From the NCBI GenBank assembly GCA_034698045.1, contig JAQGAU010000390.1:1-29282 (forward strand): a stretch of 29,282 nt of DNA, read 5' to 3'. A program made the position numbers and the translations under genes. The stretch is from Paramacrobiotus richtersi. Its lineage: Eukaryota > Tardigrada > Eutardigrada > Parachela > Macrobiotidae. Of this stretch, positions 1 to 9,284 are shown one piece after another. A model generated the notes under the pieces. That model saw nothing but the letters and a program-made list of their open reading frames with translations, was not told the DNA's origin and ran no database searches. The first letter of the stretch is position 1. Every line of letters begins with the position of its first letter.

Positions 1-385
1 GTGATAATTAACCGCTAAACATTTTGGTCTAGTTTTAGTTTAACGAAGTGAAGTGAGTTTTAGTTTTGCCACCTCTATACATGGGCAATTTTTTTGCGCT
101 ATTACTGCCAGTAACTTACTAAACTATTCACAAGAGTGAATCTTAGTTTGTGGACCAAAATGTAACTTGAAACACCTTTATTAAATGTTTGGTCTGTTGC
201 CCACATTTTTCTGGAACCGCTTTGACGAATACAGCGCGATACGTTAACTCATGATTTGGCGGTCTTGAACGCCAAACAAAGATGTTTAACTAGAGATCGA
301 TACTACTAAATTCAACTTTGCAAGAATCTATGAAATTGTTATAACCGGCAATAATTTCCCAGGACCGGCATAGTTGATTGCTCAC
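1..385. other. Intron start and unassigned sequence at left edge
   Basis: No coding exon is visible here. On the minus strand this is the beginning of the intron that follows the orphan first exon at 386-550, whose donor GTGAGC lies at 385-380. The rest of that gene, if it exists, lies beyond the left edge of the window. Confidence 0.5.
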
Positions 386-550
386 CTTTAAATCTCCGGC
401 CTCGTCGTTGCTGCAGTCCGCGCGAAATTGATCAGCTGATGTAATGTTAGTGTTTCCTCCTGCAGAGCCAGTAAACGGTTTGCAGTTTCGGCATGGGCGC
501 TTGGGACTCGAGGAGAGTGAGCTGGATCGCCGCTTAAAAGCCTCTGGCAT
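386..550 (-). CDS. First coding exon of an F-box family gene (partial, orphan)
   Basis: This exon encodes 55 residues from an ATG at 550. They begin MPEAFKRRSSSLSSSPKR and continue with CRNC and a later Cys (ADC). The exon ends at a good donor, AAG|GTGAGC, in phase 0. It is a clear paralogue of the first exon of gene B (7311-7484): the start codon, the Ser-rich basic stretch, the CRNCKPFTGSA motif and the phase-0 donor are all shared. The basic/serine stretch could be a nuclear localisation or phosphorylated segment, and the Cys residues could bind zinc, but both are inferences. No matching second exon is in the window on this strand. The gene body either lies to the left or was lost. The nearest body, A, is on the opposite strand and lacks a recognisable first exon. 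Confidence 0.6.
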
Positions 551-1287
551 TTTCGAAAAGTTTTTCTTCAGCGCAGTCTTCCGCGTTTAGCCTTCGTGCA
601 GACAGCTTCTGTTTATTTGCGGAGTAATGGAGATGGCAGGAACTGCTGCCGGGTCCGCGACCTACAATAAAGCCGGAGAATGGTCACTAATATTGTAAGA
701 ACGACGCACCAACGGCGATCATTGTAGCAGAGTACCACGAAGGGGAACGTAATCAGTCAGTACGATATAAAATGACACATACTGTGAAGAAGTTGTACAG
801 CGCATGCACAAACGAAACACTTTATCGAAAGCTCCTTTAAGGTTTCAGAAATATTTAGTAATTCAAACATGTACCCTTCCAGTTTACCGATTTTCGGGAA
901 ACCATGCGTATCCTTGCTTACCTCGCAAAAATGAAACATCAGAAACGATTTCGAGTTATCGTCCTTGTATCTGTAAAGTGTCGATCGACCGCAAGGACGG
1001 AGCACCGAAAATCGTCAATGATGTCGATGATCTCAGCAAATTCAGTGCTAAATGTTGCCGGGTCGTCCTGGACTCTGGGATATACTGTACGTGCGTCAGC
1101 TGGTCCAATCAGGCAACCAAAACGGAGCACGCGATGTTGATGACTACCGAGTATCGACTAGCGAGTCGGTAAAATGGCGTGTGCAGTCAGCCGGCTTGCA
1201 GCTATCCATACCTGTTTTCACCGCTCCGACCTTTAAATTTTATTACCGCCCAAGCTTGACCGACCGCTGGAGCCGGCTAATGGCTGC
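386..1287. repeat. Segmental duplication, copy 1 (first exon plus upstream region)
   Basis: This stretch aligns in the same orientation with 7311-8220. Shared anchors include TTATCGAAAGCTC (about 822 and 7773), CGCAAAAATGAA (about 925 and 7878), ATGATCTCAGCAAATTCAG (about 1026 and 7975) and GAGCCGGCT near the right end. The alignment continues well beyond the coding exon, with many small indels. The duplicated unit is therefore the promoter and upstream DNA as well as the first exon. The right boundary is approximate; similarity fades after about 1287. Confidence 0.8.
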
Positions 1288-1727
1288 TGATAAACCAAGG
1301 GGTGGGCCAGTCTCACCACAGCACAGTAGAAAGAGCAGAGAAGGCTTCTGTTCTACTCTTTTGTGCTAGTCTCGCTGTATGAGCCGGACGTTATCGTCCC
1401 TGTGCAATTGCTTTCAGTTGTCTGTACCAGCAAAACTTTTTTGTAAGAGGATTTGGAAGAACAATTTACAAGCCAAAGGAAGCAGAAGCAAAGTACGGCC
1501 GTAGAGGTATTGTTTTTAATAATTTCCCCGTGAGATTATTGAAGGACACTGTTTTAACTTAGCTAACCTGAATAGCAGGTATGTTATGCAATAAGGGACA
1601 TACTCCACTCTTTTGCTAATCAAGCTGATCTGCCGCAGCATTCAACTTTGGCGCACCCGGTCGAAGAAGTGCGGTTATTCCTCCCGAAGGCCCCAGCGCT
1701 CTCCATCCCTGTAAGCTCGCCACGGTA

Positions 1728-2346
1728 ATGGGCAGATACGCGGCAGCTAAGAACGATGAAGAGTCGGCGCGGGACATAGCGAAGCAGCCGACACTCGGGG
1801 AGCGCACGATCGTTAAAGTCCGTACGACCCAGCTTACAGACAGGATATCCAGAAAGCGCTCCGATGGTAGCTGTACCACCAAGTCAAAACCAAAGCGGAT
1901 GGGTGTGTCAGAACAGCCACCTCCAAATCTCACAAAACGCAAGTTCGACGACATTCTTGGAGGACCCCTAGAGCCAGTGGCCACTATCGTGAACGGACCC
2001 CCTTCCAAAGTAAGAAATGTGCACCCAACTTCGACCAATAGCTTTTAATAAGTGGCAGTTTTTTATTTGACTCGTACTGGGCGTTCGATAGCACAACCGT
2101 CAAATGTGGCGTCGAGAAACTGGAGACGGAATCACGGCAGCACGAAACTCTAAAAACGCAGAACCAAGCGTTGCCGTTCACGGGTTCGACGAAACCGTGG
2201 AAAAGCCCAAGGAGTCGCTCTCCTTCCTGGAAGCTGTTGCCCAGTTGAAGGTAGAAGCCGCTGGGACGTTGGCAGCTTGCTGTAAACTCCTGGTACTGGT
2301 AGTTTCAAAAGTGCCAGGTGAAAATATTTCAGATGGAAATTTTTGA
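1728..2346 (+). CDS. Hypothetical two-exon gene
   Basis: I do not recognise this protein. Exon 1 runs from an ATG at 1728 to 2009 and encodes 94 residues. It is rich in Lys, Arg, Thr and Pro, with basic patches (ISRKRSDG, TKSKPKRMG, LTKRKFDD) that could be nuclear localisation signals. It ends at a consensus-like donor, AAA|GTAAGA. An 82-nt intron with an AG acceptor at 2090-2091 leads in phase 0 to exon 2 (2092-2346). Exon 2 encodes a hydrophilic stretch, then a short Leu/Ala/Val-rich segment (LAACCKLLVLVVS), and a stop at 2344. The reading frame is also open upstream to 1629, so the start may lie in an earlier exon. It sits between the duplicated promoter region and gene A, on the same strand as A. 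It could also be a 5' part of A, but the phase and sequence do not show that. Other frames are open too, so confidence is limited. Confidence 0.33.
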
Positions 2347-2837
2347 TGCTGATACAGTATTAGTTAACTGAAACCGTTGTTGTTGTTGCTATATTTCTAA
2401 TTAACATCATCAGGGCATTAAATTTTTAAGAATACCGCCTCGTGAACTGTAGCATAACCGTTCTCTAACGACGTGACGTCACAACCTTCTCGGTAGAGAA
2501 GGCAGTGACGTAGTCCACGCACGCCGCTGCAGAACGGCTATGACAGTAGCAGTGAACGAATGAGTGCAAAAAAGCGAATTTTAATGAACAGGTAAAGATT
2601 ACAGGCAATTATCGTTTTCTGATTTGTGGGTCATGGGGAAATATTAGCCTGCTTTGCTCTTTTTTACTGTTCTAATAAAAGATGACTACTTTAAAGAAGA
2701 GAAATTGCTTTCGTAACAAACATAAAATGAAAATGACCGAATCAGTAGTTGCGAAGATGTAACTCACAGCATCGAGGAAAAATAAGCCGGCCACATGGTA
2801 GAGATATCTGTAGAGATTTCAGAACTGATTGATCTAG
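2347..2837. other. Non-coding gap upstream of gene A
   Basis: No homologue of the family's first exon is found here on the plus strand. The stretch holds a short GTT run (about 2371-2385), the CRE-like site, and the likely intron sequence leading to the acceptor TAG at 2835-2837 of gene A. Confidence 0.5.
2474..2481. promoter_or_regulatory. CRE-like palindrome TGACGTCA
   Basis: This is a perfect 8-bp palindrome identical to the cAMP response element core bound by CREB/ATF bZIP dimers. It lies between 7-bp inverted arms TTCTCTA (2461-2467) and TAGAGAA (2494-2500), about 360 bp upstream of the first visible exon of gene A. A second half-like TGACGTAG follows at about 2506. The motif is seen directly; function is inferred only from motif identity. 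Confidence 0.3.
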
Positions 2838-4316
2838 GACGATTCGCATGCCGGCCAAATGCCGTCCTGGCGGACAACGAGAGACAACCTTTGCCTGATG
2901 GATGCGGCAGTCTGGGACGGTGCAAGGAAGTTCCGAACGAACTTCCATGGGGAAGTGTACAAGCCGGGTGCAGTGTCTGTGCAAGGGGATGACGGATTCC
3001 TTCACTACGGCATCGTTGTTGGTACCGAAAACGACCATTTGCTTGTGGACTTTTTGACTTGGAATAAAAGCATTTGTGCGGTGCCGATGAACAATATTTT
3101 CGTTCTCTCAATGGAAAAAGCTGTCCGTTTTTTCTGCACTATCGATGATATAATGTGCGTGGGAGCTCCCATCGAGGTCCTCCTTTGCAAAAATCCGGAC
3201 GATGTGTGGAAGTGGTATCGCGGAGTGCTTATCCATATCATTCGCGATAAAGGCCTGGTATACGCCATGGTCCGGCTGTGTATAGCAGGAGAGAGAGCAG
3301 GTCTGGAATGCGTGAACACGAAGCAGATTCGGACATGCTCTGACAATGCGGGCCTGGAGCGAGTTACGATCAGTAGCGTATTTGCTGTCAGCATTCAATC
3401 GCATATTCCACAGTCTTCGGATCCAGCGATCAATAATCTGCTGCCGCGTGAAATGCTAGCCGAAATCTGGGGCTGCCTAGATAGCGCTGCCGAGAAAAAG
3501 CTGCAGCGGGTTAGCAGGATGTGGCAAAATGTGCGCCCATCCAAAGATGTTCGACTTAGTATGACTGGTAAATCAACTGCCGTTTTGGTAGATCAGTTGT
3601 GCAGGACCTGGAGTAGTCAGACCAAGTTCCTCTCACTGACTGACTGGGCTGTACGAACCGTGCTGCCTGACATGCTCAGAGTACTGAAGCTTTTGTTTAC
3701 TCAGTGCAACCATCGCCGACTCGATGCCAATTGCCATAGTGCTGCGCGGAACGGCTTTGGATATGCCGTTTTCCAATCCGCAGGAATTGGGGTCTTCTCT
3801 CACGCGGCAGCTGGCTTTCTTTGCACCCATGTGCCGCTACGTGGTACTCCGCAATGCAACGCTGATTCTCTGGTTGACCTCTGCCATGAACCTGGAATTC
3901 CGGGTCAAAATCGAACACATTCGGCTTGATATGGACAAAGAGATTTCCACAGAAAAATTATCGGAACTCAATGAGGCTGAACGGTATGGATTGGTGGCGA
4001 AGATCAAAGCTTGCATTTTCAACCAGGCTATCGGTTATAAAAATGCCGAACTGGTTCCCTGGGTACGTGCTTAAATTGTTATAATCGAGAAACAGATATC
4101 TCCCGAAGCCTCTTATTACAGAATCTGGTTCAATTCACAGGTTCTGGACAATCTACAAAACCTGGATGCAAACGGTACGATCGAATGTCGAGGGAAGAAA
4201 TGAACTATTCGAATCTCTGTTTGGTGGTCTCATACAAGCTGACAGTTCCTGTTGTCTTTGCCATCCTTGCTTTTTTGGATGTGTTCGCTATCCTGGAAGA
4301 CGTCCACTTGTTTTAA
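2838..4316 (+). pseudogene. Gene A: Tudor/Agenet-like plus F-box protein, frame-broken
   Basis: This copy begins at acceptor CTAG|GAC, the same place as exon 2 of B (DDSHAGQMP against EDSHGGQMP). It then shows KPGAVSVQGDDGFLHYG, a small Tudor/Agenet-like segment, followed by a second similar segment around VWKWYRGVL. Next come the F-box LLPREMLAEIWGCLDS..LQRVSRMW and the C-terminal half. At 3725-3738 a 7-nt insertion (TGCCAATTGCCATA, a degenerate tandem copy) shifts the frame relative to B. The homologous sequence continues in the next frame to TGG at 4060-4062. A 33-nt GT-AG intron (4063-4095) leads to a final exon (RIWFNSQVL). A 1-nt deletion near 4200 brings TGA at 4201-4203; homology with B continues to about 4315. 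Read as it stands, translation stops at 3929 after the F-box. No first exon is found upstream. An F-box would normally bind Skp1 in an SCF ubiquitin ligase. This is a pseudogene unless the indels are assembly errors. Confidence 0.7.
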
Positions 4317-5601
4317 CCTATACGTTTATTGTGTTAATCTAACGTCGTTTACCGGCATGGAATGAACATGTCTCTGGGTTTTTAAGGTCAGTTTTTTGTT
4401 TAGTTGTCCGGATCCCTGACCACAAGCGCTGTGAAATTTATGGTGATGGCTTGACGTAGTAGTCTACGGCCGTATGTTTTTTTCGGAAAGACGCTATGAG
4501 GCGGTATTTACAGTATCATTAAAAGTTATTATTTTTACGATGGGAAATGTGGAATACTGGGACGACAATTACGTACAAATGTAACTGTGAATGAAACATC
4601 GTGAAAGAATTGTCCATAGCCAGCATTCACTTGCGATTCTTCGTAATATTTGTAACTGAATACCGGCGTGGCTGTGCTAGCGCGCAGCTCAAATGTCTTA
4701 CAAATTTCTCAGTAATCGCAACTGTGGGATTCTTAATTGTTTCCCGTTGTATAATTAGCTACTCACTCGCAGTAACCCACAGAAAAACTGCACACTCTTT
4801 TCGGAGTGCGATTACCTAATTTAGTTACGATCCGGATAAGGTCCGGATAAGGAAAAATTTCTCTTCTATGTCATTCCGTGCAAGCTCAGACTGAAAAGAC
4901 TCGGAATATCCTAATCGTCCGACATCATAATATTATCATATCGCCGTTATACGTAATACACTTTTTCTTTCTCTGACCGCGTTACTTCAAACGGCAGTGT
5001 CCAGCAATGCTGCGAACAAGCTTGAAAAATAAAGTTAATAAGTGCCCAAAGCTATCAAAAAAACTCCTGGTGGTAGCAACATCATCTGGTAACAAAGCTA
5101 CAATGTCATGACGATAGTCTAAACTGTTTCATTAGACTTTCGCACATGGCTATGAAGTCAATTTCCGGTGAACAAAACTCACTTTTCAAGACCTAGATAA
5201 ACGTTTTATGCGAAAACGCAATGTTGTTTTCTTCCCAGTGTTGAGTACAACATTGTCATGTCCTTTTGGTATTTGTTCCATGCTTTTTACCATATTTCAT
5301 CAGTTTTCAAAATTTTGCCTTTGAAACAAAAACTGAGCGGTTCCTAATTCCTATACCTATTAATTTGTATCTGTTGTAGTATAATAGACGATTAACTGTC
5401 TGTAAAATATTTGAACTTTGTCATTTCTTAGCGCGCATAATGCATGAACTATTGAAACTGCGTATACCATTTCCGTAAGGAGTGCATCTCATCTGCGCAA
5501 AACCAAGTTGGACAACAACTGACAAGACTATAAATTAATATACGAAGAGAACATCATACGGAACCTGTGTACAACGCAAGAACGTGTTGATTCACAAGAT
5601 A
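4317..5601. other. Intergenic region between convergent genes A and B
   Basis: About 1.3 kb lies between the tails of A and B. I see no exon with family similarity, no convincing ORF and no RNA gene. It is AT-leaning and without clear repeats. Nothing else in it can be supported. Confidence 0.6.
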
Positions 5602-7484
5602 TCATAAAAAGGAATCGATAGCAAAGAGAGCAGAAATGGTCAGCTTGTACGGGTTCACCATACAAAGATTTGCAGAGTTCCATTCCTTTACGCGGTATTC
5701 GGGCGTACCATTTGTATCCAAGCTTTGCATTTTGTTCAGAACCTGTGAATGGAACCAAATATGGCTAGAATCGACTTCGGGATCTTTCTGTAGTGCGAGT
5801 GGTGCGATTTTAGGACATATACCCAAAGAACTTTATTGGAATTTGTAATAGAATTGGCCTGGTCGCACATGCGAGCAGCGATTTCCGTCGCTAGTCTCCC
5901 CCCTTCATCCTCACTGATGAGTGCCCCCAACCTTTCTGCTGAAATCTTTTTGTCAAAATTAACTCGAACGTGCCCGATCTTCACTGAAAACCCACCGCTG
6001 ATAGCACTACAGATCGGCCACAGAATCAGAGCGGCATTGTGGAATACCACACAGCGGCAAATTCTTGCAAGGAAACAAAGTTGATCCTCGATCGAACGGT
6101 TCAATTTCTGCAGATCGGTAAAAATCACCTCGAAAGCTCTGCCATGAAGCACTATGGTATCGAGTCTTTGATGGTTGCCTTCATCAAAAATCAGCTTCAT
6201 CCATCTGAGATTGTCAGGAAGATCAGCTCGCAATGCCGCGTCCGTCAAGGAGAGGAACCGAGTATGGCTATGCCACATGCTGCACAACTGGTCCGCCAGA
6301 AAAACCACTGATGTCCCCTTAGCATTCAGACGAACAAGCCTGGTCGAGCACTCTGCATGAACCACATTTTGCCACATTCTGCTCAAACGCTGCAGCTTTT
6401 TCTGTACATCGCTGTCAAAGCAGGCGCAAATTTCGGCGATCAATTCTCGCGGAAGCAGTTTACTGATCGGTGGATCGGAAGGCATTAATTTATGCCGTTC
6501 AATGCAGACGTCCAGCACGCTTTTTATCGAAAGTCGCTGCAGATCCGCATGGTCAGAGGGAGTCCGTCTGCTTATCGCTCACGCATACTAAGCTTAATCT
6601 CTCTTCTGCCGTGCATAACCGGACCGTGCTGTATACCAAGCCTTTATCGTGAATGATATGGGTAAGCACTCCGCTATGCCACTTCCACGTTTCGTCCGGA
6701 TTCTGGCAAATGAGGACCTGAACGGGAGCTTCCGCGTACCTACTCTTAGCTTCCTGGTCCGTCGAATTGATACGAACAGCTTTTTCTCTGGAGAGAACGA
6801 AAACTTTGTTCATTGGCAACGCGCGAATGTTTTTGCTTCCAGTCAAGAAGTCTATAAGGAGATGGTCGCCGTCGGTGCCAACCACGATGCCGTAGTGAAG
6901 GAATCCGTCATCCCCTTGCACAGACACTGCACCGGGCTTGTACACCTCCCCACGGAAGTTCGTTCGGAACTTCCTTGCACCGTCCCGGATTGCCACATCC
7001 ACTAGGCAACGGTTAACTGTCGTTTTTGGGCAGAGCGGCATTTGGCCGCCATGTGAATCTTCCTAAAACAATCAACTATATTCCTTTATCTCTAGATGCA
7101 ATAGTAGTCATTTCATGCCTGAAGGCAATTTGTTCAGCCTCAAAGCTCGGATATACTGTAGGTAGCTGTTTTGATGGGTATCGGATTTCGAATATTGTTG
7201 TCAGTTTCAAAAACTTATCGCTTATCTGGTTATGTGGAACGAGTGTAGAAATTATTGCTGCATTATTATATTACCAGTTCTCTCTCTATCCGACATAGTT
7301 GAGTGCTTACCTGTGAATGTCCGGATTCAACGTTGTTGCAGTCCGCGCAGAATTGATCAGCGGCTGCGATGTGAGTATTTCCTACTGCAGAACCGGTGAA
7401 GGGCTTGCAGTTCCGACATTGGCGCTTAGGGCTCGATGAAAGTGAGCTGGATCGCCGTTTTAGGTCTTGATGTACTTCTGCCAT
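5602..7484 (-). pseudogene. Gene B: three-exon Tudor/Agenet-like plus F-box protein with one frameshift
   Basis: Exon 1 (7484-7311) encodes 58 residues: MAEVHQDLKRRSSSLSSS, then CRNC and later Cys residues (FCADC). It ends at CAG|GTAAGC. Exon 2 starts at 7062 after TTGTTTTAG, in phase 0 (EDSHGGQMP). It carries a first Tudor/Agenet-like segment (AVSVQGDDGFLHYG...LLIDF) and a second (VQVLICQNPDETWKWHSGVL). Near 6566-6571 it lacks 2 nt present in A, so the frame ends at TGA 6553-6555. The F-box (LLPRELIAEICACFDS) and C-terminal half follow in another frame to TGG at 5823. A 35-nt GT-AG intron (5822-5788) joins exon 3 (5787-5602), which reads KDPEVDSSHIWFHSQVL and ends at TGA. Apart from the 2-nt gap, all splice sites and phases are intact. 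B may be a recent pseudogene, or a working gene with a sequence error. Alternatively it makes a short Tudor-like protein and, separately, an F-box protein. SCF substrate-receptor function is inferred from the F-box alone. Confidence 0.75.
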
Positions 7485-8220
7485 GTCCGAAAAGTTATTC
7501 TTTGCCGAAGAAGTCACCCTTACGCAATATGCCTTCCTGCATACAGTTACTCCTGGTCTGTTTTTTCTGGACTCTGAATCGAGAACACAAAAATTACCGA
7601 TACTGTCGGGACCCACAATACAAGCACAATGGATAATGATAATATTGTAAGAAAGGCTGCAGCGGCGACCAGCTTAACACACTTACACAAAAGTGGGATG
7701 AACTGGGACAGTACGATACAAAAACGACGAGTACTGGAAGGAAGCTGTACAACAGTGCAAAAACAGCTTACCATTTTATCGAAAGCTCAGGTTTCAGTTA
7801 CGTTTAATCTTTCAGATGTATACCCTTCCGATTTAAGAATTCCTATCGCGAAACCGTGCGTATTATTCCTTACCCCGCAAAAATGAAGCATCAGAGGCGA
7901 TTTCGAGTTATCGCCCATGTAAAGACTCAATCGACCACAAGGATGGATCACAATAAAAATGTCGGAATGATGTCGATGATCTCAGCAAATTCAGCGATAA
8001 ATATTGCCGTGTCGTAGGAAGATTCCAGGTCTCTGGGTGATACGTGCGTCGGCTGGCCTGATCACGCGACCAAAACGAAACACGCGATGTCGCTAATAAA
8101 TAACGTGCACAGTCTTGCAGGTATCGACTATCGGGAAAGTCGACCTGATTTCACCGTTCAGATGTTCAGGTTATATAACTGCCCAAGCTGAACCGACCGC
8201 CTGAGCCGGCTGATGGCTTA
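7311..8220. repeat. Segmental duplication, copy 2
   Basis: This is the direct-orientation counterpart of 386-1287. It contains exon 1 of B and about 730 bp upstream of its start codon. Long runs of near-identical non-coding sequence are shared with copy 1, for example GCGATTTCGAGTTATCG-like and GATGTCGATGATCTCAGC stretches. The reading frames within the upstream part are not conserved between copies, so it is probably regulatory or simply duplicated DNA rather than coding. Confidence 0.8.
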
Positions 8221-9284
8221 AGCTGGTGTCAGACCTATCAGCAGGCCACACCTCAATGGGCGTTTGTCAAATTGTTATACCGTCTGGAATAGTTCTGACT
8301 TGCGGGGGATACTTCTGCAGTAGATAGTGTAAGGCTAGTGTTCAGCGGAGTGACCGCGACTAGACAGTCAGCTGATCGAGTCAAAACTGTCTCATTTACC
8401 ATAAAGACAGCATGCAAGGCCTGTCGCCCCCGGCAGCCGATGTACTGAAATTTGCTACTTCAGCGGCGGTTACCATTTTGAGCTCGAAATTAGGTCACGC
8501 TGATCGACCAAGAAAACTACAAGATCAATATCATGCATTCGTGTGGAGGGCGGGCGCCCAATGCACAGAGTAAGTAGCGTTTCTCGGGACTCGGATTTCC
8601 GTTACCGGAAGCTGTTATGTTTAAGAAGATCTTAATTTTTATGACACCGCGCTTGAAGAGACTGCTAATTTACAAGAATGTGAGCGCATAAAGGTTTAGT
8701 CCTACCTCGTCATGGACTGGGTTAAAGACGCAGGCACGTTGCTAGTTGGAAGGCCGTACACTGTAAAGCCAAGACATGCAGCAAGAATTTCTTTGGTAGG
8801 GAGACAAAGGTCCAGTGGGAAGTCCGTGGCTAATCTAAGCTTTATTCGGCAAGGTACACTGACACAAAAATAAGTGAATAGGGATATAACGAGACACTAT
8901 AAGGTAAAAATTAATTTCAAATATAAAAAGAAACAACCAGCATCGCCACAGTGCCACTGTCACACAAGCACGACCGATACGTGATCCACAAATATGAAAT
9001 AAAATACGGTATGTCGGCAATGAATTCGCAGAACATGCATAACATAATATACATAGCATAAGGTTAGATAAGAAAGTAAGAAACGAAACTAACCTGCAGC
9101 CAAACACTGGTAAACTAACTAAAGGCATATTTCATACCACGCGTCGACACCAGTTAAGTAGTACAACTCGGTGAATAAGTGCTGACCTGCACCGAAAAAA
9201 AGAAATATCGATAATTCGGTAGTCTTGTGCACCGAAAGGAAGACATGTTTTGCGTGAGGGTTACACCCTTTACCATATAGTCCA
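8221..9284. other. Non-coding stretch downstream of gene D
   Basis: I see no supported gene. A minus-strand AATAAA lies at 8846-8841, about 440 bp past the stop of D, and could serve as its polyadenylation signal. The remainder shows no repeat or family similarity that I recognise. Confidence 0.5.

Noticed and set aside
939-1172. Overlapping open frames on both strands in the duplicated upstream region
   Set aside because: The same positions in the second copy (about 7890-8110) contain stops and indels in those frames. The conservation is at DNA level, so I do not call a gene.
2355-2395. GTT-rich run as a second TAA-type retrotransposon tail
   Set aside because: Only a few GTT units are present and flanking sequence does not match the element's 3' end.
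6553-6571. Programmed ribosomal frameshifting as the explanation for gene B
   Set aside because: No slippery heptamer or consistent shift site is shared among copies; the breaks differ in place and size, so ordinary indels fit better.
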